Origin: a virus
Reading direction: 5' to 3' (one strand)
Length of the DNA stretch: 31,872 nt
IMG/VR virus record: IMGVR_UViG_3300024985_000005
Span: 1-31,872 of that record
Below, in pieces: positions 7,392 through 15,713 of this stretch. Position numbers and translations under genes: made by a program. Under the pieces are notes generated by a model. It saw nothing but the letters and a program-made list of their open reading frames with translations. It searched no databases and had not been told where the DNA came from. Position 1 is the first letter of the stretch, and the number at the start of each line of letters is the position of its first letter.

Positions 7392-7660
7392 TCCCCCTTG
7401 TTCAAGGCACTATCCGCCGTCCAACCCGCCATAAATACCAGACTGATATTTTCCCTCGTCAATTCTAAAAGTATGCCTGACCCTTGCATCGTGAACATCG
7501 CAACCAGTAAAGTAATTAAAGTGACAAAGGTGTTTTTCGGTTCAACGATTAAATAACGGGCAAAACTGCATGATAATTGGTCACGGGCATATTTTTTAAA
7601 CCAGTGGCAATACACGCCGCTGAACGCGATTAAATAAAAAATAATGTCTGTCTTTGTCAT
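7388..7660 (-). CDS. Small membrane protein, possible holin partner
   Basis: This 90-residue protein has a hydrophobic N-terminal segment (DIIFYLIAFSGVYCHW) and a second one in the middle (TFVTLITLLVAMFTMQGSGILL), suggesting two membrane spans. A GAGGT Shine-Dalgarno lies 6 nt before the ATG. It follows the capsid cement gene after a strong hairpin and is coupled to a second membrane protein. Family not recognised. Lambda-type holins also have two or three spans, but no other evidence supports that role. Confidence 0.5.
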   Translation of the reverse strand: MTKTDIIFYLIAFSGVYCHWFKKYARDQLSCSFARYLIVEPKNTFVTLITLLVAMFTMQGSGILLELTRENISLVFMAGWTADSALNKGE

Positions 7661-7679
7661 TTAGTTACCTCTATTAATA

Positions 7680-7710
7680 ACCAAGCCGCTATCAATGACA
7701 GCGGCTTGGT
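7680..7710 (-). terminator. Strong hairpin after capsid cement gene
   Basis: This is a perfect 11-bp stem (ACCAAGCCGCT / AGCGGCTTGGT) with a 9-nt loop, 6 bp downstream of the cement gene stop on the minus strand. Only a broken T-tract follows. It may act as a weak terminator or as a 3' end that protects abundant capsid mRNA. Confidence 0.6.
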
Positions 7711-7715
7711 ATTGG

Positions 7716-8393
7716 TTAGGCGATCGTTGAATTAACTAATGCCCAGGCTGTGCCGGTATTAATAAAACATGCCCAATCATTATTGGCATCCAATGCGGCA
7801 TGAGTAGCACCGCCTGCGATAAGCTCTGAGGCGTTTGGGTCTAATGTGATAGCCGCTACATCCGCACTGGTTTTCCGCACGGTGAGCTTTCTGCTGATTG
7901 GAATATTTGCGACAGGAGGTAAATTAATAGTTTTTGCCGCTGTATTGGGAACAAAAACTACCAGGTCACCACCTACAAAATCACCGACACCAAGCGTCTC
8001 TGTACCTGTTGCCGCGAGTGTTAATACCCGTGTCCCTTCTGCTGAAAATTCTTCCAGTATGACGTTGACGGTAGTTGCCGCTGTTAAAGCGGCTTCGCTG
8101 GCAAAACCTAAAAAATAAGTATTTTTTGCCGGTGCATTGACAACATAGCCGTTTGTGGCATCCCACCAAACACCCGCGCCTTGTGCGATTGCCGCACCTG
8201 ATACCGCGCCGTATTTGGTTAATTGCCAAACGCCTTCGACTGCCACTGCACCTGACGCAGAAATGGCAATATCAACCAGTGCGATTGCCATACACCAAAT
8301 GCCAAAGGCAACGGGTACTTCGCTGGCAATTGCCGCGCCGGTACTATTCAGCCATGATAGGACTTCGCCGTCTTGAATATAATTTTTAGCCAT
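7716..8393 (-). CDS. Capsid cement/decoration protein (DUF2190-type) with extra C-terminal domain
   Basis: This 225-residue protein starts MAKNYIQDGEVLSW and contains ALVDIAISASGAVAVEGVW and AIAQGAGVWWDATNGYV, the pattern of DUF2190 capsid cement proteins that trimerise on the outside of the head. DUF2190 proteins are usually about 110 residues. Here residues about 115-225 (LEEFSAEGTRVLTL, NIPISRKLTVRKTSA, ending TGTAWALVNSTIA) form an added beta-rich domain of a type seen on surface-exposed virion proteins. It follows the capsid gene directly. Confidence 0.75.
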   Translation of the reverse strand: MAKNYIQDGEVLSWLNSTGAAIASEVPVAFGIWCMAIALVDIAISASGAVAVEGVWQLTKYGAVSGAAIAQGAGVWWDATNGYVVNAPAKNTYFLGFASEAALTAATTVNVILEEFSAEGTRVLTLAATGTETLGVGDFVGGDLVVFVPNTAAKTINLPPVANIPISRKLTVRKTSADVAAITLDPNASELIAGGATHAALDANNDWACFINTGTAWALVNSTIA

Positions 8394-8436
8394 TGTTTTA
8401 TCTCTATTGTTTATGAATGATTAAATCACGCTGTGA

Positions 8437-10434
8437 TTAATTAGGGTTTTTAGCTAACGTTCTGAAGTCCAACGCCTTGACACCGGCATCCATACGCACT
8501 TTGAAAACTGCCCCATCGGTAGTAAAACCATCTTGCTGTTCAAGGTAGGGGGTTTGAATGCCGTCTAAATAAGTGACTTCGACCGTATCGAATTGGCCTG
8601 GATTTGCCGCACCGTACCAATTAGTCGAGCTTGCCGCATCCAGTCTGGCATCGGCAATGACTTCAAAAGTGTTTTGTACAACATTGGGGGCTGTATTAGC
8701 CATTTTTGTATCCGCATCACCGACACGATACTGTGAGGTGCGGATGGTGTTAGCCAAACCGCGCAACGCTAACGGACAAATAATGTAAGACAATGGAATG
8801 TTTAAACCTTTGGCATTAGCACCGCCATCAGTTTGTAAACCCATTGCCACTGCCATTGCATCGATTGATGCAGTTGACATTACAGCCGATGTTAATAGGT
8901 TTTTATGAGTGCTATGGAATAATGCCACACCGTCAGCCATTGCTGCATTTGCTGTTAACACCGCATAAACCAAATCGCCAATAGTACGAATGGCCGCTCT
9001 GCCCATTTTCATCGGGATTTTAGTGAATGCGTTTAAATCATCGTTGATGATTGCTTCGCGGGTAATACTGAATAATTTGCCATAAGTAGCAAGCTGGACA
9101 GTTTCCCCACGATCCCCGATCGTTCCATATTTATATTCAGCACCTTCGCTCACATTATCCAACGATGGAAAAGTATTCAAATCAACGCGGCTAACTGGCT
9201 TAAAATCCCCTGCTGATCCAGCTGTTGTCCACAGTTGGAAAGTTTCCTGTGCTTCATCATAGCCTTTCATCATTGCTTTTTCGGCAACATTGGCTAACAA
9301 ATTACCAAAGTCACTGGATGAATGGGTAAAAGCGGCGGATACCATTTGCTGTTTGCTCATAGAGTGCGTATTAATGCCCTGGATATTCAACGACTTTTCA
9401 GCCAGCATTAATAAACTTGAACCGCGTAAAATACGACTTTTTTCGCTATCTTTTTCAATACCGGCACGGGCTGATAAAGACGCAGTAACCAGCATTTTAA
9501 AAGTATCGGTTTCATCAGCACCCATTTGAATATGATGTGATTTACCTACTGGTTGCTGGTTTTCGCCGATTTTCGCCAGAATTTGTTCACGGGCTTTTTC
9601 TTCGGTGATGCTGGCATCAATTAACATGGTCGGTAATAGCGCATGAATATCAGTGCGGTCAACAGGCACATGCGCATAAATCGCTTTAATGCTGGTTTGT
9701 CGTTCGGTTTCTTTAGCTTTCGCTGTGATTGAGTCATCAATCACAGCTTGTGGTGTGGGTGTGGTTTCTGAATTAGGTTTTTGTTCTGTGGGCATGGGAG
9801 TATTTCCTTGTAGTTGATTTTGTGCAAGCCACGCTTGCGGTGGTTTAAAACGGGTGGCGATGGCGGCAATTTGAATGCTGGCTGCTTCATTGATCGCATC
9901 AATAAAGCCTTCTGCCTTGGCTTCTTCGGCGGTAAAGTAATGATCTAAACCATCTTTTAATAACGCATCAATCTCATCTTTGGATTTTCCTGTTTTTTCC
10001 ATGTAACTATGCGCCATTGCGTCCGCATATTTATCAAGGGTATCCGCATCAATGCGGAATTGCTCAGCATTTCCTCTGCTAATTGTTGATGGTGCATGAA
10101 TCATAAATAACGCATTGGCGGCCATAATGACGGTATCACCAGCCATTGCTATTAAAGACGCGGCTGAAAATGCTACACCATCAATGAATACGGTGATGGT
10201 TGCTGCATGACGTTTCGCTGCGTTATAAATAGCAATTGCATCAACAACACTGCCACCATTGCTATTAATGCGAATATGAATGTCTGGCGTGCTGATTGCA
10301 TCGAGCTTAGCGACAATGCTTTTTGCATCGTTTGATTCTTCTGCCCAAAAATCTTCGCCAATATCGCCGTAAATCAATAATTCAGTAACCGTCGGGTTAT
10401 TGGCTAAGGCTTTGATGGTATGTTTAATACTCAT
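8437..10434 (-). CDS. ClpP-like prohead protease / major capsid protein fusion
   Basis: This is a 665-residue protein. Residues about 15-190 are a ClpP/S49-like prohead protease, with catalytic Ser90 in DGVAFSAAS, His113 in MIHAP, and a candidate Asp before HYFTAEEAKAEGFID. Residues about 214-330 are charged and helical and may act as a scaffold. Residues about 335-665 look like a major capsid protein (WTTAGSAGDFKPVSRVDL, GDRGETVQLATYGKLFSITREA, FHSTHKNL, ending ALDFRTL). Protease/capsid fusions of this kind are a known family. An internal ATG at 9795 with its own Shine-Dalgarno could give a separate 452-residue scaffold-capsid product. It lies between portal and cement genes. Confidence 0.85.
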   Translation of the reverse strand: MSIKHTIKALANNPTVTELLIYGDIGEDFWAEESNDAKSIVAKLDAISTPDIHIRINSNGGSVVDAIAIYNAAKRHAATITVFIDGVAFSAASLIAMAGDTVIMAANALFMIHAPSTISRGNAEQFRIDADTLDKYADAMAHSYMEKTGKSKDEIDALLKDGLDHYFTAEEAKAEGFIDAINEAASIQIAAIATRFKPPQAWLAQNQLQGNTPMPTEQKPNSETTPTPQAVIDDSITAKAKETERQTSIKAIYAHVPVDRTDIHALLPTMLIDASITEEKAREQILAKIGENQQPVGKSHHIQMGADETDTFKMLVTASLSARAGIEKDSEKSRILRGSSLLMLAEKSLNIQGINTHSMSKQQMVSAAFTHSSSDFGNLLANVAEKAMMKGYDEAQETFQLWTTAGSAGDFKPVSRVDLNTFPSLDNVSEGAEYKYGTIGDRGETVQLATYGKLFSITREAIINDDLNAFTKIPMKMGRAAIRTIGDLVYAVLTANAAMADGVALFHSTHKNLLTSAVMSTASIDAMAVAMGLQTDGGANAKGLNIPLSYIICPLALRGLANTIRTSQYRVGDADTKMANTAPNVVQNTFEVIADARLDAASSTNWYGAANPGQFDTVEVTYLDGIQTPYLEQQDGFTTDGAVFKVRMDAGVKALDFRTLAKNPN
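9793..9809 (-). promoter_or_regulatory. Internal ribosome binding site and start for scaffold-capsid part
   Basis: On the minus strand AAGGAA lies 8 nt before an in-frame ATG (Met214, MPTEQKPN) at the linker between the protease domain and the rest of the fusion protein. The Shine-Dalgarno match is better than that of the full-length start at 10434. This resembles the nested lambda C/Nu3 arrangement. Use of the site is inferred. Confidence 0.55.
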
Positions 10435-10451
10435 GTGTTTCTCACTGGCAT

Positions 10452-10472
10452 AAAAAAACCGCTTTACGCGGC
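10452..10472 (-). terminator. Short terminator-like hairpin at portal/capsid junction
   Basis: On the minus strand CCGC-GTAAA-GCGG is followed by seven T. The stem is only four to five pairs and overlaps the portal stop codon. It is similar to the hairpin at 1656-1678. A weak or antitermination-sensitive terminator inside the late operon is possible. Confidence 0.45.
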
Positions 10473-11936
10473 TTGGTTTGTATTATCTGTCGGTTCTTTT
10501 TGAAAGGTGGTAAACCACATTTGTTTTTTCTTAACCTTGGCCTGCCATTCGGCTTCCTGTTCCAGCACCTGATCTGGATTACCGCCTTTTTCGCGAATAA
10601 TTTGCGGTGTGGATTTTATACCGTTGGCAATATAGGTTTCGCTGGCGTTGCTGTCTTTGTTTGGGTCAAGTTCTGGCATGGCCGGTGAAAAATAACCCGC
10701 ATCGAAAAGCGTGTCTAAATCCAAATCTTTCGGTATTTTGTAAACGCCTGCCAAGATACCCATTTCAATATGCTTTTCATAAATGGGCTTAGTCATTTCC
10801 TTAATGAATTCGTGGGCATCCGCTTCATAATTCTTTTGGCTGTCAATCCGCTCAGCGCGTTTGCTGATATAAGTGCCATCATAATTGTTAGTGACATTCG
10901 ACCAATTCACGCCAACCGCACCGCACATAAACTTAGTTACTAAATCGACAAAGGGCGTGCTGGCTGAATTGGGACGGTTTGAGCTGACTACATCGAGTGA
11001 TTCACCAGGTAATAAATCGTCAATAACAGTACCTGAGTCTAGTCCCATCATGCGCTTGCCATTGCTGTCGGTCTCGCTATCATAAGCATCTGGATTGCCT
11101 TTTTTGATAACGACGGCAAACATGGATGCTGTTAACGCGGCAATGGCTTCACTTCGTAAATAACTACCGATCCATTCTAAGGACTTAATGATTTGTGCGA
11201 ATAATGGCACGCCGCGTGACTGTTTAAAACGTGTTACGCGTTTCAAATGCAACATGCGACTGGCTGGAATAATGCGATAATCCAAGCTGTTGCGATAACT
11301 GATTCCTTCAGGATGGTCTTTTAGCACATGGTAGTTAATCGCCTGCCCCCATTCGTTACGCTCGATGCTTTGCTGTACACGGCTGGTTAAGCTACTATTC
11401 CAGACAGGCAGGTAATCGCGCTCAATAAGCTCAATTGAAAACGGAATTTTCCAGCCATGCCGTAGCGTTGGCAGTTCGCCGACTATAAACTGTACAAAGC
11501 ATTCTCCATCGCGCTGTTTTGTCCAGTAAGCTAACCGCTCACAATCCGCATAGCTTAATGATTTTGTCACCTCTGGATTATTGCTCCACTTTTCCCAGCC
11601 AGTCAGCAGGATTTTTTTAAACTCACTGTGAATAGTGCCGTTTGTGCGTAATGGCATGGGTTCAACGTTAATGCCTTTTGCACCAATGACGTTATTGGTT
11701 TTTGTCAGTAAAATCGAGTAACAAAAATCATTGTTTTGTTCTAAATGGCGGCTAAAACCGTGTAAGCCATTACCCGCTTTTTGCGTAAGTCGGTCTGCAC
11801 TGGAATTGTCAATTTTACCTGTGCGGGTTCTATCTGGCTTAGCGGCTTCATAAGCGGCTTGCACGGCACGATAACGGCTGCGTTCAAAAGCGGCTTTAGG
11901 TGAGAAAATGCCGATGATTTTGTCTAGTACATTCAT
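10464..11936 (-). CDS. Portal protein (lambda gpB family)
   Basis: This 490-residue protein matches the lambda-type portal family (Phage_portal_2). Visible patterns are AAYEAAKPDRTRTGKIDNSSAD near residue 30, LTKTNNVIGAKGINVEP, IELIERDYLP, RIIPASRMLHLKRVTRFKQSRGVP and a conserved C-terminal part with MCGAVGVNWSNVTNNYDGTY. Portal proteins form the dodecameric ring at one vertex through which DNA enters and to which the connector and tail attach. Lambda gpB is 533 residues. It lies 10 bp after the gpW-like gene and before the protease/capsid gene, as in lambda. Confidence 0.9.
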   Translation of the reverse strand: MNVLDKIIGIFSPKAAFERSRYRAVQAAYEAAKPDRTRTGKIDNSSADRLTQKAGNGLHGFSRHLEQNNDFCYSILLTKTNNVIGAKGINVEPMPLRTNGTIHSEFKKILLTGWEKWSNNPEVTKSLSYADCERLAYWTKQRDGECFVQFIVGELPTLRHGWKIPFSIELIERDYLPVWNSSLTSRVQQSIERNEWGQAINYHVLKDHPEGISYRNSLDYRIIPASRMLHLKRVTRFKQSRGVPLFAQIIKSLEWIGSYLRSEAIAALTASMFAVVIKKGNPDAYDSETDSNGKRMMGLDSGTVIDDLLPGESLDVVSSNRPNSASTPFVDLVTKFMCGAVGVNWSNVTNNYDGTYISKRAERIDSQKNYEADAHEFIKEMTKPIYEKHIEMGILAGVYKIPKDLDLDTLFDAGYFSPAMPELDPNKDSNASETYIANGIKSTPQIIREKGGNPDQVLEQEAEWQAKVKKKQMWFTTFQKEPTDNTNQAA

Positions 11937-11946
11937 GGATAAATTT

Positions 11947-12165
11947 TTAGGTTAAATCGCTAAAATCGGCATAAGCAAACCGTGATTTTTGACTAGTTTT
12001 GTTACTTTCGGCTTGTACTTTACGCTCCCATTCCTGCCGGCCTGCGCGTATCATCGATAAATCCTCTCTAACGACTTTACGACCATTAAGCATAAATTCT
12101 TTACCGCTCAAAACCGCGATTTCAGCGTTGGTATAAAGAGCAACCATTTCGCTTGCTGTTGTCAT
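11947..12165 (-). CDS. Head-tail connector gpW-like
   Basis: This 72-residue protein (MTTASEMVALYTNAEIAVL, then a GKEFMLNGRKVVREDL hairpin and a helix) has the fold pattern and size of lambda gpW (68 residues), which plugs the portal after packaging and prepares it for tail joining. I chose the ATG at 12165 because it overlaps the terminase stop as ATGA. A longer in-frame start at 12192 would overlap the terminase by 31 bp. It lies between terminase and portal, as in lambda. Confidence 0.8.
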   Translation of the reverse strand: MTTASEMVALYTNAEIAVLSGKEFMLNGRKVVREDLSMIRAGRQEWERKVQAESNKTSQKSRFAYADFSDLT

Positions 12166-14351
12166 AGCCAATCCCCTGTTTGATTTAGCCAACTATTTGT
12201 TGGCTGGTTTTTTGGTTGTGCTGGTTTTGTTTTTGGCATGTTGAGTAAGTCGGTTTGTTTCATGGGTTCATCGGGTTTTGTTGGTATTGGCTTTGGTTCT
12301 GTATCGATTATCTGTGAGTTTTTATCCCATGTTGCAGCCCATGCTGGTGGGTTATCCCAGTCTAAGTCTTTTTTTCTGTCTTCAATCAGCTTGGCCGCCA
12401 GTACCGCTTCGGCATAACCGAGTTGGTCAAACAGTTCATTCTTTTTGCCGCGTGGCTGTATCCAGCCTAGAACATCATCACGGTATTCAACAGTAAGCTC
12501 TTCATAAGCCGATGACGGCAACCATGAGGGGAAATGAATATAACGCGGTGCGTGACGGTCTTTTTTTAGGTCGCTTGATAAAGTGTCTTTCACCATGGTG
12601 GTATTGACTATCCATATCGGTATTTCCTTTTTCGCATTTGCGCCTTTAACATCGCGTGCGGTTTGCTTTTCTGGGTATGACTTTCTAACTTTCGGCTTGT
12701 AAACGCCAGGCTTTGGTCGTTCGCCTTTTAGTAGGAAAAAGTTTTGATTCAGGCGTTGTTTTCTGAGTACCCGCCAGAAGTCATAAGCGCGTTCTGTCAC
12801 GCCTGCTTCGCCGTTGCTGTCACTGCCAACAGCTAACACTTTCATGTGTCTGCCTGAACCATCAGACAACGGATAAATGGCCGTCATGACTTTATCACGA
12901 ATAACTAGCCAGTCTTCAAGATAGACGGACGGCTTCATATTCAAATAACGATCATCTTCAATGCGGGCTGATAACCGTATTTCATAACGGTCGATTAGCC
13001 AGCGTTCATAATGCACACCGTAGCCAATGACTAAAACCGAAAAGCCCCACGTTTGCACATCGATTGAGGCAATAATAAATCGCACACCTAACGGCACAGT
13101 TTTTTCGGGTATTTCTTCCGCACGTTTTTCGTAATCGCCAGCGTTGTATTCAGCGACTCGTTGCCGCGATAAATACGGTGATCCAAAATCCAGATTAAGG
13201 ACGGCTTGTAGTGTGTCTTCAGTGCCGGTAATATCATATTCGCGTAAGCCATCCAAAAAGGCTTGTGCCATTTTTTCCGCGTTGGAATAGGCGGCGAAGA
13301 TTCCAGGTAACCAGAATGAAGCGATACGGCTTGAGCTGACTATTTCATCTTCACTTAAATGCGTTTGGTGTTCAACGGGTTTACCAATGATGTTGCCATC
13401 AATGATGACCTCCCCTTCTTTCAGCCACTTGCCGCTGGCGATCATATCCTTTTTGTGTTTGATGTCGATTAGGCAACCGTTAGCCGTGCATACAAATTTA
13501 GGTTTGCGCGTCAGTTTGGCAATAGTGACACCGAATAAATCTTTGTCGATTGGAAAATCCAAGCCGCTGTGATCGATTGGAGGCAGGTAATGCTCGCCAC
13601 ATTCTGGACATTGCACATAAAACCGCCGTCTATCCCCCATATTGTAGAGGCTTAACCCCTGCGATTCACAGGGTGGTGCTTCGTGTGGACTTTCCAGCGT
13701 TGGCCGCCAAGTTGGATCGGTTATTTTTCCACTGGGACTTGTTTCTGCCAACGACATTCCCTTGCTTAAAAAGGTCGTGGTTCGTTTTTGGCTGAGCTTG
13801 AATATTGAGCCTTCGCCGTCGATTGCATCCATGCGATCGTAATCGGTCATACAAATGAACTGTAAGGCTTTTCCGGATAGTTGGTTTACTGTTGGCCATG
13901 AGATAAACATCAGTTGGCCGTTTTTAAATTCTTTGACAAAAGTATTATCAGCACGGCTGCCAGCGGCCATTTGCTTTTTTAATTCTGGACTGTTGCGTAT
14001 GGTCCAGCCGAGTTCTTTACGCTCAAATTGTCCAGCGGTGTCTTTTGTCGTTTGCACAACCATAAAATCAGATTTACTGCTTTTGATGCTGTAGGCCATG
14101 CCGCCTAAGACTAATCCTGCTGTCTTGCCGGATTGCGCTGAACTGATAAAGATGACTGCATCATAGTCTCGACTGGCCAAGCAGTTAAGAGGTTCAACGA
14201 TGTAGGGTGTTAGCTCTGCATTCCAGTCTTCAGCACCGCCTGATTTTGATTTTACTTTGAGATATTTTTTAGCGGCTTCAGCAGGAGTTATTTTTTCGCC
14301 TGGCCTAATTAGGTCTGCTATGTCATGTGCGAGTTCGCTACCTTTTCTCAT
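12162..14351 (-). CDS. Terminase large subunit (lambda gpA family)
   Basis: This 729-residue protein is the packaging motor and nuclease. The ATPase domain has Walker A SAQSGKT at residues 71-77 and a Walker B-like segment FICMTDYDRMD. A zinc-binding part follows (CPECGEHYLPP, then CTANGC). The nuclease domain begins at IASIDVQTWGFSVLVIGYG, with the acidic Asp conserved, and ends with GWIQPRGKKNELFDQLGYAEA. Lambda gpA is 641 residues; the C-terminal 60 residues here are Pro/Gln/Lys-rich and probably flexible. It overlaps the small subunit gene by four bases and gpW by four bases. Confidence 0.92.
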   Translation of the reverse strand: MRKGSELAHDIADLIRPGEKITPAEAAKKYLKVKSKSGGAEDWNAELTPYIVEPLNCLASRDYDAVIFISSAQSGKTAGLVLGGMAYSIKSSKSDFMVVQTTKDTAGQFERKELGWTIRNSPELKKQMAAGSRADNTFVKEFKNGQLMFISWPTVNQLSGKALQFICMTDYDRMDAIDGEGSIFKLSQKRTTTFLSKGMSLAETSPSGKITDPTWRPTLESPHEAPPCESQGLSLYNMGDRRRFYVQCPECGEHYLPPIDHSGLDFPIDKDLFGVTIAKLTRKPKFVCTANGCLIDIKHKKDMIASGKWLKEGEVIIDGNIIGKPVEHQTHLSEDEIVSSSRIASFWLPGIFAAYSNAEKMAQAFLDGLREYDITGTEDTLQAVLNLDFGSPYLSRQRVAEYNAGDYEKRAEEIPEKTVPLGVRFIIASIDVQTWGFSVLVIGYGVHYERWLIDRYEIRLSARIEDDRYLNMKPSVYLEDWLVIRDKVMTAIYPLSDGSGRHMKVLAVGSDSNGEAGVTERAYDFWRVLRKQRLNQNFFLLKGERPKPGVYKPKVRKSYPEKQTARDVKGANAKKEIPIWIVNTTMVKDTLSSDLKKDRHAPRYIHFPSWLPSSAYEELTVEYRDDVLGWIQPRGKKNELFDQLGYAEAVLAAKLIEDRKKDLDWDNPPAWAATWDKNSQIIDTEPKPIPTKPDEPMKQTDLLNMPKTKPAQPKNQPTNSWLNQTGDWL

Positions 14352-14833
14352 AGTTTTTCAAGTTCGTCAGCCCATTGGTGACGTAAGGTATCAAAGCGTT
14401 TTTCTATATCGGCGATTATCTTTGGTGACAGGTTATAATCGCGTTCTAAATTGTCGGGTATTGAATCAAGAAGCTGCAAGCCAGGCTTGATAATTTCAGC
14501 GACGGTTTGTTTTACATCCGCGTAGTTGAGTAATTCGCCTTGTTCTTTTTCAACGGCTATTTTTGCCTTGGTACCTTCGTACCAGTCTTTTCGTTCTTTT
14601 GCGGGTAATTTTTCCGGATCGGAATAATCAAGATTAACAGCCGTTGGCAATAATATTGCCCGCGCGGCCTCCCAAATATCAAACACAGGGAAACCATCCC
14701 GCACTTCTGCTGCTGTCACACCGGCATCATTCAAACGACGTTGCACCGTTTCACGAGATACACCAGCTAATTGTGATATTTTATTTAGCGAGTAATTACG
14801 CCAACTTCCAATATCAGCTATTTTTTTATCCAT
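14348..14833 (-). CDS. Terminase small subunit (Nu1/DUF1441-like)
   Basis: This 161-residue protein has an N-terminal winged-helix DNA-binding part (SLNKISQLAGVSRETVQRRL) and a helical C-terminal part (DWYEGTKAKIAVEKEQGELL) that likely oligomerises and contacts the large subunit. Small terminase subunits recognise the packaging site, often near their own gene. A GGTGA Shine-Dalgarno lies 6 nt before the ATG. It is the first gene of the late operon, coupled to the large subunit by an ATGA overlap. Confidence 0.8.
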   Translation of the reverse strand: MDKKIADIGSWRNYSLNKISQLAGVSRETVQRRLNDAGVTAAEVRDGFPVFDIWEAARAILLPTAVNLDYSDPEKLPAKERKDWYEGTKAKIAVEKEQGELLNYADVKQTVAEIIKPGLQLLDSIPDNLERDYNLSPKIIADIEKRFDTLRHQWADELEKL

Positions 14834-14872
14834 AAAAAATCACCAATGTAAAATCATTATTATATTTAAAAT

Positions 14873-14907
14873 CAATGACTTAAATCATTGTTGTTGAGTC
14901 TATAGAC
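14873..14907. other. Symmetric elements upstream of terS, candidate packaging (cos) region
   Basis: The gene-free stretch 14834-15146 contains an inverted repeat CAATGA-N6-TCATTG (14873-14890) and a perfect 10-bp palindrome GTCTATAGAC (14898-14907), plus several ATCATT copies near 14852. Lambda-type cos/cosB sites lie next to terS and combine a symmetric nick site with repeated small-subunit binding sites. That these elements are cos is inference only. The rest of the stretch holds the late promoter and terminator listed separately. Confidence 0.3.
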
Positions 14908-15028
14908 ACTGGAAATTTTCGCCATAAATGCGAGCATTTGTACCCGTGTGGCTTATTTTTTGGCAGTAGTACCTTTTTATTTTTAAAAGACACTTTGAAT
15001 ACATTAATTTATTGATTTATTTCAGGCA

Positions 15029-15067
15029 TAAAAAAAGCCCGTTTCGATTGCTCAAAACAGGCTTTTA
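15029..15067 (-). terminator. tR'-like terminator between late promoter and terS
   Basis: On the minus strand a stem AAAAGCC / GGCTTTT, extended after one mismatch by GTTT / AAAC, is followed by a run of seven T. It starts about 16 nt after the predicted start of the late promoter and lies before all structural genes. This is the arrangement of lambda pR'-tR', where Q is needed to read through. The complementary strand also gives a weaker terminator. Confidence 0.75.
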
Positions 15068-15089
15068 TGCGATACCTCTATTGTGGTAA

Positions 15090-15119
15090 ATTATATGCTC
15101 ATATTGGTATTATTGTAAA
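15090..15119 (-). promoter_or_regulatory. Late promoter (pR'-like)
   Basis: On the minus strand, -35 TTTACA (15114-15119) and a perfect -10 TATAAT (15090-15095) are separated by 18 bp. Predicted transcription starts near 15083. It lies between the Q-like gene and the terminator, facing the late genes. It is the best sigma70 match I found in the window. Confidence 0.75.
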
Positions 15120-15146
15120 GCACTAAAAATAATCATATTCAATTTT

Positions 15147-15683
15147 TTAAAACTTAGCGAAATGCAATCGCTTTAATACCGCGCTATCCAGGCCATTTAC
15201 ATAATCAAAAACTAACTCATAGCGTGTTTTCCACACAGACAACCATTGCGCATTTAAAACACCAATCCGCCCAGCCTTACCACGACCACTTATAGACCTG
15301 TGTCCGATACCATTACATGACTTGCATAGCCGTATCATGCTGGCCATACCAGTACCATGACATTTATCACATAGCCCACCATCAACGACCTCATGAATAG
15401 CCAGCAATGCCATAGCTATTAACACATCACGATTGCGAGGTTTCCACCCCTCACGCACTGCCAACTCACATACCCATGCTTGGACATTCACACATAACCG
15501 ATCACGCGATAACCCGTCATCACCATATTTTGCCAGCGCAATATTCATTTCAGCAGGTGACAGCTTTGCCAGCACGCCTGCCAGTTCTGCTTTGCTCAAT
15601 GAATCAACCGCTTTGCTAGTGCGTACTGAATCAAACCGCATAACACCTGCACCCATTCTTCCAATCAATTCCGCACTCGCCAT
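15147..15683 (-). CDS. Q-like late antitermination protein with zinc finger
   Basis: This 178-residue protein has a DnaJ-like zinc-binding motif, CDKCHGTG then CKSCNGIGHR, followed by a basic HTH-like part (GVLNAQWLSVWKTRYELV). Lambdoid Q proteins of the Antiterm family share CxxCxGxG motifs of this type. It is the last gene of the leftward early operon and sits directly before a strong promoter with an immediate terminator, the exact context of Q. I chose the ATG at 15683; a GTG at 15692 is also possible. Q proteins load on paused RNA polymerase at the late promoter. Sequence family plus context give good but not complete support. Confidence 0.72.
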   Translation of the reverse strand: MASAELIGRMGAGVMRFDSVRTSKAVDSLSKAELAGVLAKLSPAEMNIALAKYGDDGLSRDRLCVNVQAWVCELAVREGWKPRNRDVLIAMALLAIHEVVDGGLCDKCHGTGMASMIRLCKSCNGIGHRSISGRGKAGRIGVLNAQWLSVWKTRYELVFDYVNGLDSAVLKRLHFAKF

Positions 15684-15713
15684 CACACTCACCGCTTTAC
15701 TTAATTATTATAT

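Noticed and set aside
8153-8389. Plus-strand open frames opposite the cement protein
   Set aside because: They mirror the Ala-rich coding sequence of the minus-strand gene and have no ribosome binding site.
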